From Bacillus sp. BHET2 (GTDB lineage: Bacteria > Bacillota > Bacilli > Bacillales > Bacillaceae_B): a stretch of DNA of 64,000 nt. Positions 26,881 through 36,242 of this stretch are shown here, piece by piece (the stretch's first letter is position 1; every line of letters starts with the position of its first letter). Both the position numbers and the translations under genes were made by a program. The DNA lies in assembly GCF_005938125.1 (NCBI RefSeq), contig NZ_VCQN01000004.1:186001-250000 (forward strand), read 5' to 3'. The notes beneath the pieces are model-generated. The model was given only the letters and a program-made list of their open reading frames with translations, was not told the origin of the DNA and searched no databases.

Positions 26881-28168
26881 TAATGAAAGCAGCTACTCCA
26901 ATTAGCAGTACCAACCCGAGACTCACAAAGAAACCTATGCGGCTTACAGAATCAAGGAGAGTTCCACTGATTGCGATCAATATAAGAATCAATGAAATAA
27001 TGGATTGCGTAAGGTCCCAAGGCGTTTTGCTGATTAGTTTATGGAAGGAAGCTAGAATAAAGATCCATGTATACAGAAGCATCAGTCCTGCAGCTGTTGT
27101 GACATATTCAAAGAGTTTATCAGGCAGCAGCATGGCTACCACTATGGAAGCTGCAACGACGAGTGTTGTTAACCCGAATGCGGGAAGAGGGACGTTCATT
27201 CTCCCTTTTTTGGCGAAGATCTTGGGAGCATCCCCTTCTTCAGCGAGTGCAACGAGCATCGTCGTGACGGCGTATAATGAAGCCACCATGGTAGAAAAGC
27301 CTGCAATGATTAAGATCGAGTTAAATACATGTGGTACCCAGGGAAGGTTATACTGTCTAAGAGCTGTAAGAAATGGGCTTTCATTAGGGGTAATTCCGTT
27401 TGCCGGCACAAGCTTTAAAACGAGATAAAAGGAAAGAAGATAAAGGATCGTCAAAATCAGGAGCATGATATTCCCTGACTTCGGTGCATCCTTTGGTTCC
27501 TTGAGTTCCTGCGCCATCAACCCCATAACCTCAATTCCTCCAAATCCATAAAAGGCAAAAAGAAGCGCAAGCCACAATCCCTTCCCATCATGTGGGAGTA
27601 CCTCTATTAAGGGGGAGTGAAGTTCTCCAGGTAATGTCCCACCCCCCAGCCATCCAAACATGGCGGCCCCAGCAATGATGATGAACATCACGATGGCTGC
27701 CACTTTCATTATTCCAAACAGATTCTCCATCTGCTCTACTTTCTGAACTCCCATTAGGATGATCAACAGACCAAGACAAGCAAAGCCGGCTGTAAATATC
27801 CATAGCGGGATTCCGGGAAACCAGAATTGTGCGAAGAGAGCAAGAGCGGTTAATTGACTTCCCATAATCAGCATTTCTGCTGACCAATACACCCACCCAT
27901 TACTGAAGCCTGCCCAGGCTCCGTATGCTTGCTTTGCATACGTACGGAATGAGCCTTTTTCCGGATGGTGCGCCGTTAATTTGGCGAGAGCCTGGAACAC
28001 CATCCATGTACCGATCCCGGCCACCAAATAAGCAATGAGAACCGAAGAGCCGGCTCTTTGAATTGGAATGGCAGAACCTAGGAAATATCCGGTTCCGATA
28101 ATGCAGCCTACTCCTATAAAGGAAAGCTGCCACCATGAAAGATTTGGTTGATTCGTACATTTACTCAT
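26858..28168 (-). CDS. APC-superfamily amino-acid permease
   Basis: A 436-residue protein with 12 predicted membrane helices. The N-terminus has the APC signature FIGVGCIIGTGYFLGSAIPI (helix 1) and later GSFRTYAKQAYG and WSAEMLIMGSQL. It resembles Bacillus AAT-type permeases (YbxG/AapA/RocE group), which import amino acids with protons; the substrate cannot be assigned. The gene is divergent from an amidinotransferase-like enzyme gene, which hints at arginine or guanidino compounds, but that is weak inference. Confidence 0.88.
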   Translation of the reverse strand: MSKCTNQPNLSWWQLSFIGVGCIIGTGYFLGSAIPIQRAGSSVLIAYLVAGIGTWMVFQALAKLTAHHPEKGSFRTYAKQAYGAWAGFSNGWVYWSAEMLIMGSQLTALALFAQFWFPGIPLWIFTAGFACLGLLIILMGVQKVEQMENLFGIMKVAAIVMFIIIAGAAMFGWLGGGTLPGELHSPLIEVLPHDGKGLWLALLFAFYGFGGIEVMGLMAQELKEPKDAPKSGNIMLLILTILYLLSFYLVLKLVPANGITPNESPFLTALRQYNLPWVPHVFNSILIIAGFSTMVASLYAVTTMLVALAEEGDAPKIFAKKGRMNVPLPAFGLTTLVVAASIVVAMLLPDKLFEYVTTAAGLMLLYTWIFILASFHKLISKTPWDLTQSIISLILILIAISGTLLDSVSRIGFFVSLGLVLLIGVAAFIKEKRVKA

Positions 28169-28295
28169 ATCATTTTCACCTGACCTTTAACCTTCATAGT
28201 TTGACGTTGAATCTCTTGAATTATGTGAAAGAGAACGGAATGATTTCCATGCTATAGGTGAAAATAAGGTGGACTGAAATCAAGGAGGTTAGCCG

Positions 28296-29240
28296 ATGGT
28301 AAAGATTAACCCGAATTGCTGGAGCGAGCATGGAGAATTAAAGACGGTCATGGTATGTTCCCCCTCTTCAAACGATATTCCTGATCAAAGAACGGCGGAT
28401 TATGTAGGGTGGGAAAAGCCGGTGAACCAGGATAAAGCAAAGGAAAACCATGAAAAGATGGTAAAAGCAATGGAAGATGCAGGCGTAACAGTCATCGATT
28501 ACTCCCATCACCTAAATGACGAGGACGCTGAACTGAATCATCAACTGATCAACCGGGTATTTGTAAGAGACCTGGCATGTGTATGTGGAAATACGGTGAT
28601 TCCAGGAGATGCCGGCATCACTATGAGGGCACCTGAATACATTCATAGTCATGGATTGTTTCAAACATGGTTTAACGAGAAGACGTTTTCAATTGGTGAT
28701 AATAATCGATTAAAGGCTCTCGAGAATGGTGACGTATTCGTACTAAATAAGGATTCTGTCTTTATCAATACAGGAATGAGGACCAGTATTGAAAGCATAG
28801 AGGAGATCCAACAGAAAATCTTTCAAGCAGGATTTTCGGAGATTGGGATTATCGATTTACCGCGAACTGGTGAAACCATGCATTTGGACATGAACTGCAA
28901 TGTAGCCGGATCAGAACTTATCATTGCCAAAAGCTATATGAGGCTCTTCCCCGTACAAATCATTACAGAAAAGGGTGGAAGGTATGTGATGATGGAGGAG
29001 TTTATCCGACGTCAAGGCTTCGATGTTCTGTGGACAGACGATGTAAAACATACAGTCGCGGATATCAATTTTTTGAACTTGGATCCTGAGACTATGTTAG
29101 TCAGTACCAAAGCCAATAAGAAGATATTGAAGGGGCATCCGAAATTGCAAGGAAAGAATTTAATAGAAGTCGAAGTGAACGAGCTTGAAAAAGGAGGTGG
29201 CGGCATAAGGTGCATGACGCTGCCACTTGAACGAATATGA
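28296..29240 (+). CDS. Amidinotransferase / DDAH-like hydrolase (YkgA type)
   Basis: A 314-residue member of the guanidino-group-modifying superfamily (arginine deiminase, dimethylargininase, amidinotransferase). Visible are the early RVFVRDLACVCGN, the catalytic His in ETMHLDMNCNV and the C-terminal nucleophile Cys in GGGGIRCMTLPLER. Members hydrolyse or transfer the guanidino group of arginine derivatives; specificity is unknown. B. subtilis YkgA is a similar protein. AAGGAGG lies before ATG. Confidence 0.85.
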   Translation: MVKINPNCWSEHGELKTVMVCSPSSNDIPDQRTADYVGWEKPVNQDKAKENHEKMVKAMEDAGVTVIDYSHHLNDEDAELNHQLINRVFVRDLACVCGNTVIPGDAGITMRAPEYIHSHGLFQTWFNEKTFSIGDNNRLKALENGDVFVLNKDSVFINTGMRTSIESIEEIQQKIFQAGFSEIGIIDLPRTGETMHLDMNCNVAGSELIIAKSYMRLFPVQIITEKGGRYVMMEEFIRRQGFDVLWTDDVKHTVADINFLNLDPETMLVSTKANKKILKGHPKLQGKNLIEVEVNELEKGGGGIRCMTLPLERI

Positions 29241-29267
29241 ATCATTTGTATAGAAAGGGATCAAGTG

Positions 29268-29298
29268 AACTGGAGGTTTTTTCTCCGGTTTTTTTTTT
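29268..29298 (+). terminator. Terminator after the amidinotransferase-like gene
   Basis: AACTGGAG and CTCCGGTT stem (one G-T pair) followed by T8. Confidence 0.85.
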
Positions 29299-29392
29299 GA
29301 AATCAATCATTTTCATTTTCCTTAATGGATGAAAAATATTTTCATTTAAACTATCTTCACACTACTATTATCCTGGTTAACGGACTGGGAAG

Positions 29393-29420
29393 ATTGACGT
29401 GTAAGTTGTTATACGTCAAT
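29393..29420. repeat. Inverted repeat upstream of the siderophore operon
   Basis: ATTGACGTGTA and TATACGTCAAT flank AGTTGT: an 11-bp stem with one G-T. No T run follows, so it is more operator-like than terminator-like. It lies 150 bp before the Fur-box promoter and has no assigned role. Confidence 0.5.
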
Positions 29421-29541
29421 CTGTAATCATTTTAATCTATCTATTCATATACGTGAAACCTATGTCTTTCAAAGGATAGGGATGGCATTGTTAGAAATGG
29501 TCCTTCCTCGGACTAATGGACTAGAAGATGATAAAATTAAT

Positions 29542-29593
29542 TGAGAATAGTTATCAACTACTATTGACATTGATAATCATTATCAATTAAGAT
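29542..29593 (+). promoter_or_regulatory. Fur-box promoter of the siderophore operon
   Basis: TGATAATCATTATCA (29571-29585) is a perfect 7-1-7 Fur box. It fills the spacer between TTGACA (29564-29569) and TAAGAT (29588-29593), 18 nt apart. A weaker 7-1-7 site, TGAGAATAGTTATCA, lies at 29542-29556. Iron-loaded Fur should shut off the operon. Confidence 0.9.
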
Positions 29594-29639
29594 GACGTTG
29601 GAAGCAAAAGCAAATCAATCATGAAAGGAAGATTTGATT

Positions 29640-30989
29640 ATGACGATACAAAATGCAATTTCAAATAGAGATTTACTGGACCAACAAGAAAGACGAGAGT
29701 CTAATGCGAGATCCTATCCGAGAAGAATCCCACTGGCAATCAGTGAAGCAGAGGGAATTTATGTAACAGATATGGAAGGGAATAAATACTTAGATTGCTT
29801 AGCGGGAGCGGGAACATTAGCACTGGGACACAATCATCCTACGGTCATAGACGCGATGGAGCAAGTGATTCGTGATAAACGACCATTACATACGTTAGAT
29901 ATTACGACGCCTGTTAAAGAGGAGTTTGTGAATGAATTATTCTCCTCATTACCGGAAGAATTTCGTGATCGTGCGAAAATACAATTTTGTGGACCTACAG
30001 GCGGCGATGCGATTGAGGCTGCATTGAAATTAGTTAAAACGGCAACTGGAAGACAAAGTATTCTCACGTTTCAAGGGGGATATCATGGAGCTACTCATGG
30101 GACGATGGCGATCAGTGGAAACCTGAGTCCCAAAAAGAACGTTCAAGGACTGATGCCTGATACTCATTTCTTACCTTATCCATATACATATCGCTGCCCA
30201 TTTGGTCAAGGGGGAGAGGACAGTCACCGTATCAGCAGTCAATACATTGAAAACCTGCTTGACGATCCCGAGAGTGGAATTTTGCCACCTGCTGCCATGA
30301 TTTTTGAAACGGTACAAGGTGAAGGTGGGTCCATTCCAGCTCCGATCGAATGGATTCAGGAAATGAGAAGAATCACTGAGGAGCGAGGAATTCCACTCAT
30401 CATCGATGAAGTACAAACAGGAATTGGACGGACTGGTAAACTATTTTCCTTTGAGCATGCTGGAATCATACCTGATGTATTTGTCCTTTCGAAAGCAATC
30501 GGAGGAAGTCTTCCACTATCCGTCGTGATCTATGATCGTGATCTGGATGCTTGGGAACCAGGTGCACATATCGGCACATTCAGAGGAAATCAAATGGCCA
30601 TGGCAGCAGGAACAGCGACATTAAAGTTTATTAAGGAAAATCACTTAGTTGCCCATGCAGGAGAAATGGGAGAAATACTTCTTCAATCCTTGAAAGAGAC
30701 TCAACAAGAGTTTCCTGAGATAGGTGATGTCAGAGGCAGAGGACTGATGGTTGGAGTAGAGATCATTGATCCTACTAAACCCCTTTCAGCGAGCGGTAGT
30801 CAGCCAGCTAACCCTGATGTAGCGAGCGAAATCCAACGTGAATGCTTTAAACGTGGGTTAATACTTGAGGTAGGGGGAAGACATGGGGCGGTTGTCCGTT
30901 TCCTCCCACCATTGATCATAACAAGAGAGCAAGTGGACGAAGTGGTATCCATATTCAGAGAAGCTTTAATCGCCTCTCTTGCGGAGTGA
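29640..30989 (+). CDS. rhbA: L-2,4-diaminobutyrate:2-oxoglutarate aminotransferase
   Basis: A 449-residue class III aminotransferase. ATG 29640 follows AAAGGAAG with 8-nt spacing. Motifs: GGDAIEAALKLVK, IIDEVQTGIGRTGK and VLSKAIGGSLPLSVVIYD, with the PLP Lys in SKAIGG. It converts aspartate 4-semialdehyde plus glutamate to L-2,4-diaminobutyrate, the first step to the diaminopropane arms of rhizobactin 1021 and schizokinen. First gene of the siderophore operon; it overlaps nothing and is followed 4 nt later by the decarboxylase. Symbol by analogy with rhizobactin genes. Confidence 0.9.
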   Translation: MTIQNAISNRDLLDQQERRESNARSYPRRIPLAISEAEGIYVTDMEGNKYLDCLAGAGTLALGHNHPTVIDAMEQVIRDKRPLHTLDITTPVKEEFVNELFSSLPEEFRDRAKIQFCGPTGGDAIEAALKLVKTATGRQSILTFQGGYHGATHGTMAISGNLSPKKNVQGLMPDTHFLPYPYTYRCPFGQGGEDSHRISSQYIENLLDDPESGILPPAAMIFETVQGEGGSIPAPIEWIQEMRRITEERGIPLIIDEVQTGIGRTGKLFSFEHAGIIPDVFVLSKAIGGSLPLSVVIYDRDLDAWEPGAHIGTFRGNQMAMAAGTATLKFIKENHLVAHAGEMGEILLQSLKETQQEFPEIGDVRGRGLMVGVEIIDPTKPLSASGSQPANPDVASEIQRECFKRGLILEVGGRHGAVVRFLPPLIITREQVDEVVSIFREALIASLAE

Positions 30990-30993
30990 AATC

Positions 30994-32526
30994 ATGAAAA
31001 CAATCGAAAAAGAAACCAAACAGATTATGGACTCCTTATTTTTACATCAAGGGGAGGAAGGAATCCAAGCATTTAATGAGCTGATAGATGGTGTAAGCGG
31101 GAAGCTGCAAAAGCTATATGAAGGCGCCAATATGCCTTTTGTCGGGAAATTGCCCGGTACAATAAAAGAAGAAATCAAACCGATCATGTCATTTACACGT
31201 GAAGGGAAATCGTTTGAAGACGTCCTTCATGAAATCGATGAACCGATATTGAAAAACAGTCTTCATATTTCTCATCAAAAGAGTATGGCTCATTTACATT
31301 GTCCGCCCCTTCTTCCCGGGGTGGCGGCAGAATTGATCATCGCAGCACTAAATCAATCAATGGATTCCTGGGATCAGAGTACGGCTGCAACCTATGTGGA
31401 AGCTGAAATGGTCAAATGGTTAACGGGAAAAATAAACCTCCCAGCAACATCCGACGGAGTCTTTACGAGTGGTGGAACACAATCCAATTATATGGGACTT
31501 CTGTTGGCAAGGGATGCCTTCTGTCACTCGAAATGGAACCACAATGTACAACGAGATGGCCTGCCCCAAGGCTTTAATCGATTAAGGATTCTTTGTTCAG
31601 AAGACGCCCATTTCACTGTGAAGAAAGCGGCTTCCCAACTTGGATTAGGAGAACGAGCGGTTGTGACGGTCAAGACGGATGAAAATCATCGAATGAGCGC
31701 CGGGGAAGTGAATGAAACACTTGGAAAGCTTGAGGAAGATAATCTCTTTCCCTTTGCCCTTGTGGCAACGTGTGGGACCACTGATTTTGGAAGTATCGAT
31801 CCAATGGAAGAATTGGCAGAAATCGCCCGTGGGCAGGGGCTATGGTTTCATATCGATGCAGCATACGGAGGTGGGTTGATACTGAGCCATTCTTATGCTG
31901 ACAAATTGAAAGGGTTGGAGGAAGCCGATTCAATTACAGTTGATTTCCATAAGTTATTCTATCAGCCAATCAGCTGCGGAGCGTTTCTCGTTAAGGAGCA
32001 GGAGGATTTCCGTTATCTTTCTTATCATGCTGACTACTTGAATCCCGTAAAAGACGATGAAGAGGGCATAGTAAACTTGGTGAATAAGTCGGTTCAAACG
32101 ACGAGGAGATTCGATGCTTTAAAACTATTCCTGTCATTAAAAACAATAGGTACCGATCTTTTCGGAGAGATGATTGATGAAACAGTAAAGCTTGCAAGGT
32201 ACACAGCTGACTATATGAAAGAGATAGAAGAAATCGTGATTCAGAACCCGATACCAGAAATCAACACAGTCATCTTTCGCTATCAGCCAAAAATGCTGGA
32301 AGGAAAAGAGATAGATATCAATCAATTAAACCGAATGATTCAACAGAGGCTCCTTTATAGAGGGAAAGGAGTTATCGCGAAAACAACCATCAACAATTAT
32401 ACTTTCTTGAAATTGACGTTATTAAATCCCAGAACAAAGCCGGAAGATATTCATTCTCTGCTACTTGAGATTGAAGAAATCGGAGTTGAACTAGTAAATG
32501 GAGGTTTACACATTGAGAGATTTTAA
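30994..32526 (+). CDS. rhbB: L-2,4-diaminobutyrate decarboxylase
   Basis: A 510-residue PLP-dependent group II decarboxylase. Motifs: FTSGGTQSNYMGLLLAR, HIDAAYGGGLILS and SITVDFHKLFYQP, with the PLP-binding Lys in DFHKLF. It makes 1,3-diaminopropane from diaminobutyrate. The ATG at 30994 lies 7 nt after GGAG. The gene end overlaps the start of the first NIS synthetase gene. Length and order match RhbB. Confidence 0.9.
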   Translation: MKTIEKETKQIMDSLFLHQGEEGIQAFNELIDGVSGKLQKLYEGANMPFVGKLPGTIKEEIKPIMSFTREGKSFEDVLHEIDEPILKNSLHISHQKSMAHLHCPPLLPGVAAELIIAALNQSMDSWDQSTAATYVEAEMVKWLTGKINLPATSDGVFTSGGTQSNYMGLLLARDAFCHSKWNHNVQRDGLPQGFNRLRILCSEDAHFTVKKAASQLGLGERAVVTVKTDENHRMSAGEVNETLGKLEEDNLFPFALVATCGTTDFGSIDPMEELAEIARGQGLWFHIDAAYGGGLILSHSYADKLKGLEEADSITVDFHKLFYQPISCGAFLVKEQEDFRYLSYHADYLNPVKDDEEGIVNLVNKSVQTTRRFDALKLFLSLKTIGTDLFGEMIDETVKLARYTADYMKEIEEIVIQNPIPEINTVIFRYQPKMLEGKEIDINQLNRMIQQRLLYRGKGVIAKTTINNYTFLKLTLLNPRTKPEDIHSLLLEIEEIGVELVNGGLHIERF

Positions 32527-34306
32527 GGAAATTGCTGAACATGCTACGATGCAAAGCTTTCTAAATTGTTATTTAAGGGAAACCGGGAACTACTCCGAAG
32601 AGAGCCGCTATGAAAATCATTCGTCACTAGGGCAATTTGAGAAAGTCATTGTCTCTCATTTGGTACTTCAGCAGATTGAATTGATTATACCAGTAACATA
32701 CTGGTCACTTACAGATCGACATCTATTCAGCTTTCCCCTTTATTATCGGGTGGGAGAAGGCTCGTTAGAACCCCTCGATTACGTTACCCTGACATCACTG
32801 ATTGTGAAAGAGTTCTTACTTGATAAGCAACGACCTGGAGCAGAGGATGAACTGCTTTTACGAGTGATCTTAAGCTGTCGAAGTATCAAAAGGTATATTG
32901 AAAGTCGGGCACACGACAATGACGCACTTACCGATGAAGAATTCGACTATATAGATGCTGAACAGTCCCTGTTATTCGGACATATGCTACATCCTACTCC
33001 GAAGAGTAAGCAAGGGCTGACGGACCAAGAAGATCATTTGTATTCTCCTGAATGTAAAGGAGAATTTCAACTTCACTACTTCTGTGCAGAGAAATCATTG
33101 GTTGTACAGGATTCAAGTGTAGACATATCTGCTGCTTCCATTATTTTTGAAGAGTTAATGGACGATTCGGATGTTGATCAGAAATGGTTGCAGGAGCTGA
33201 TAGAAGAGGGAGAGCGAATATTGATTCCTGTTCACCCTCTTCAAGTGACAACATTATTGGAGAAAGTGAACGTACAAGACCTGTTAGAAGAAGAACGACT
33301 GGAATACATCGGTCCGTTAGGGAAGCGATTCACGGCTACGTCATCGTTTAGAACGGTTTATAGCAAAGAATCGCAATACATGTATAAATTCTCAGTCCCC
33401 GTCAAAATCACAAACTCTCTTCGCATCAACCAAAAGAAGGAGCTGGCTAGAGGTGTAGAGGTTTCGAGATTGCTAGAAACAGAAATTGGAATTGATCTTA
33501 ACAGAGAGTTCCCACACTTTAAAGTCATCCAGGATCCGGCTTATTTGGACTTGGGCCTGAAAGAGGAAGTCTCCGGTTTTGAGCTTGTTATCAGAGAGAA
33601 TCCTTTTTATAAAAATAGACGGCAAACAAGCTTGATTGCAGCATTATGTCAGGACCATGCATATGGTGGGAAATCCAGAATTCATTCCATCGTGAAAGGA
33701 ATATCCGAAAGAGAGAATCGAAGTCTTGATGAAGTAAGTCTGGATTGGTTTAATCGATACCTATCCCTGACGCTGGACCCGATGATCTGGTTGTTCCACA
33801 CGTACGGCATTGCCTTGGAAGCTCATCAACAGAATTCTGTGATCCAGCTACGAAACGGTTACCCTGAAACTTTCTACTACCGAGATAACCAAGGATACTA
33901 CTATAGTGAATCGAAAGTGGAAACACTCAAAAAGCTGCTACCGGACTTAAACCAAGAGAGTGACACCATTTGTTCCGATGAAGTGGCAGAGGAGCGTTTA
34001 CGTTATTACTTCTTTTTTAACCATTTATTCGGACTGATCAATGGTTTCGGGGCCAGTGGTCTCATTGAAGAAGAACGACTTATTAATCTTGTAAAGGAAC
34101 GTCTGGAATACCATGAACAGGAGTGGGGAGAAGATTCCAATCTATTAAGCAGTTTATTATATCAACCTGTACTTCCATGTAAAGGAAATCTATTGACCCG
34201 TTTTTATGACATGGATGAACTGGTCGGTCCAATGGAAGCTCAATCAGTCTACACGATGGTGAAGAATCCCCTTGCCAAAGAGGTGGAAATCCATCATGTC
34301 CTATGA
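32513..34306 (+). CDS. rhbC: NIS siderophore synthetase (IucA/IucC family), RhbC-like
   Basis: A 597-residue IucA/IucC protein. I prefer TTG 32513, since GGAGG (32500-32504) overlaps the ATG at 32498 but lies 8 nt before the TTG. Family blocks are the ATP/citrate region LIPVHPLQVTTLL, TATSSFRTVYSKESQY and YGIALEAHQQNSVIQLRNGYP. NIS synthetases adenylate citrate and couple it to an amine or hydroxamate. By order it corresponds to RhbC. It overlaps both neighbours, showing tight operon structure. Confidence 0.9.
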   Translation: MRDFKEIAEHATMQSFLNCYLRETGNYSEESRYENHSSLGQFEKVIVSHLVLQQIELIIPVTYWSLTDRHLFSFPLYYRVGEGSLEPLDYVTLTSLIVKEFLLDKQRPGAEDELLLRVILSCRSIKRYIESRAHDNDALTDEEFDYIDAEQSLLFGHMLHPTPKSKQGLTDQEDHLYSPECKGEFQLHYFCAEKSLVVQDSSVDISAASIIFEELMDDSDVDQKWLQELIEEGERILIPVHPLQVTTLLEKVNVQDLLEEERLEYIGPLGKRFTATSSFRTVYSKESQYMYKFSVPVKITNSLRINQKKELARGVEVSRLLETEIGIDLNREFPHFKVIQDPAYLDLGLKEEVSGFELVIRENPFYKNRRQTSLIAALCQDHAYGGKSRIHSIVKGISERENRSLDEVSLDWFNRYLSLTLDPMIWLFHTYGIALEAHQQNSVIQLRNGYPETFYYRDNQGYYYSESKVETLKKLLPDLNQESDTICSDEVAEERLRYYFFFNHLFGLINGFGASGLIEEERLINLVKERLEYHEQEWGEDSNLLSSLLYQPVLPCKGNLLTRFYDMDELVGPMEAQSVYTMVKNPLAKEVEIHHVL

Positions 34307-34880
34307 TTTTGAAGTGTTTGATCAAGTAATCCAGAAAACGATTCAATTTCAGAAAATCGACTTTGAGCGGGATGTAAATCGCATTCACAAATGGATGATG
34401 GAAGAGCATGTTCATCCATTTTGGAATTTGAATATCCCATTTAGCGAGTTTCAAGCTCATTTGAAAAAGGCACTGTCAGATCAACATCAGACGCTTTATG
34501 CAGGGTGTCTTGACGGTGTAGCCATGAGCTACTGGGAGGCATACTGGGTAAAAGGCGACGTGGTCGAGGAAGCGTATTCCCCTGCTCCTTATGATCAGGG
34601 TGTGCATTTATTGATTGGAGAAAGTGAGTATCTTGGTAAAGGGTTCTCCCTTCCATTATTAAGAGCAATGGTATCGTTTCAGTTTAAAGAAAGGAAGACA
34701 ATGAAGGTCGTGGCGGAGCCTGATATTCGAAATGATAAAATGATCCATGTTTTTGAGAAATGCGGTTTTATACCCGTTAAACCGATTATCCTCCCAGATA
34801 AAACCGGACTGCTTATGTTTTGTGAGAGAAATGAATTTGAAAAGAGGTGGCAGAATGAACAACTTCACGAACACATCTAA
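34296..34880 (+). CDS. rhbD: GNAT acyltransferase for the siderophore hydroxamate, RhbD/IucB-like
   Basis: A 194-residue GNAT protein. ATG 34296 lies about 10 nt after AGAGGTGG, inside the end of the previous gene. The pattern HKWMMEEHVHPFWNLNIP, WEAYWVKGDVVEE and GEPDIRNDK-like VAEPDIRNDKMIHVFEKCGF is typical of IucB/RhbD siderophore acetylases. It should acetylate N-hydroxy-diaminopropane to the hydroxamate. Its stop overlaps the next start. Confidence 0.88.
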   Translation: MSYDFEVFDQVIQKTIQFQKIDFERDVNRIHKWMMEEHVHPFWNLNIPFSEFQAHLKKALSDQHQTLYAGCLDGVAMSYWEAYWVKGDVVEEAYSPAPYDQGVHLLIGESEYLGKGFSLPLLRAMVSFQFKERKTMKVVAEPDIRNDKMIHVFEKCGFIPVKPIILPDKTGLLMFCERNEFEKRWQNEQLHEHI

Positions 34881-36204
34881 TGAATTATATGACGTCATCG
34901 GTATCGGATTAGGTCCATTTAATCTTGGATTAGCAGCTTTATTGGATTCAGTACCTGAAGTGAAAAGCATATTTTTGGAAAAAAGGAGAGCTTTCAATTG
35001 GCATCCGGGCATGTTGATTGATGGAACAACCCTTCAAGTGCCGTTTTTTGCCGATTTAGTCAGTATGGCAGATGTACGAAGTGACTACAGTTTCCTCCGC
35101 TATCTGGAGGCACATAACCGCTTATATCACTTTTATTTTCTAGAGAAATTTCACATACCGAGAAAAGAATATAACCATTATTGCCAATGGGTGAGTAAGC
35201 AGTTGGATTCTTGTCGATTTGGAATGGATGTTCAAGCGGTAGCCCCAGTCCAATTGGGGAGTGGGGACAGTGTATATGAAGTCACCGTATGGAACGAGAC
35301 CTTACAACAAACAGAGACATTGTTTACGAAACATCTCGTACTGGGAATTGGTTCTGTTCCTTCTGTACCAAATGCATTTCAGAAAGCGCTTGGCAAAAGC
35401 GTGTTTCACAGTGCCGATTATTTATCCAATAAGGGGATATGCGCCGAAGCTGAATCGATTGCCGTGATCGGGTCAGGTCAAAGTGCAGCCGAAGTATTCC
35501 TTGATGTAGCTAAAGAGCAGGAGAAACATGGGTTTTCACTGCGGTGGTATACACGTTCAAAGGGATTTTTCCCAATGGAATATTCAAAGCTGGGTCTAGA
35601 ATATTTCTCCCCTGATTATACCCGGTTCTTTTATCAGCTCCCACAGGAAAAGAAGGATCAGCTCCTGCAGGAACAAGGTCTTCTGTATAAAGGAATCAGT
35701 TCAGAAACGATCGCCGATATATATGATTATTTATATGAACGATCCGTTGGCTGCCATGATCCAGATATCGCTTTGCAAGCCATGACAGAGATTGTTGGAA
35801 TCGAAAAAACGGAAACGTCCTTTGTGCTGCAGGGCTATCATCGGATCAAGGATGAACATTTCACGGATAAAGCAGATATCATCATACTCGGAACGGGCTA
35901 CAAGCCGGCATTTCCTGAATTCCTTTCGAAAATGGGAGACTGGATTGACTGGGATGAACGTGGCAGATACAAAGTGAAGGAAGATTATCGATTAGAAACA
36001 TATGTAGATGGACCTAGTGAAATCTTTGTGCAGAACGGTGAGATGCATACCCATGGAGTCGGGGCACCTGACCTTGGACTTGGTGCCAACCGTAATGCGA
36101 TCATCATCAATACTATTACAGGAAGAGACGTCTATCCTGTTCAAACTAAAAATGTATTTCAAACCTTTGGAACGAAAGCAGCATCCATTCCGGTACCACT
36201 CTGA
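34855..36204 (+). CDS. rhbE: N-hydroxylating monooxygenase, RhbE/IucD-like
   Basis: A 449-residue flavin monooxygenase of the lysine/ornithine N-hydroxylase family. ATG 34855 follows AGAGGTGG. FAD site GIGLGPFNLGLAALL near residue 15, DLVSMADVRSDYSFLRYLE, NADPH site VIGSGQSAAEVFLD, and the C-terminal ILGTGYKPAFPEF and GAPDLGLGANRNA. It should hydroxylate the terminal amine of 1,3-diaminopropane. The order places it as RhbE. Confidence 0.92.
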   Translation: MNNFTNTSNELYDVIGIGLGPFNLGLAALLDSVPEVKSIFLEKRRAFNWHPGMLIDGTTLQVPFFADLVSMADVRSDYSFLRYLEAHNRLYHFYFLEKFHIPRKEYNHYCQWVSKQLDSCRFGMDVQAVAPVQLGSGDSVYEVTVWNETLQQTETLFTKHLVLGIGSVPSVPNAFQKALGKSVFHSADYLSNKGICAEAESIAVIGSGQSAAEVFLDVAKEQEKHGFSLRWYTRSKGFFPMEYSKLGLEYFSPDYTRFFYQLPQEKKDQLLQEQGLLYKGISSETIADIYDYLYERSVGCHDPDIALQAMTEIVGIEKTETSFVLQGYHRIKDEHFTDKADIIILGTGYKPAFPEFLSKMGDWIDWDERGRYKVKEDYRLETYVDGPSEIFVQNGEMHTHGVGAPDLGLGANRNAIIINTITGRDVYPVQTKNVFQTFGTKAASIPVPL

Positions 36205-36242
36205 TTGAAAGAAAACATAGACTAAGTGAAAGAAGGGATAAT

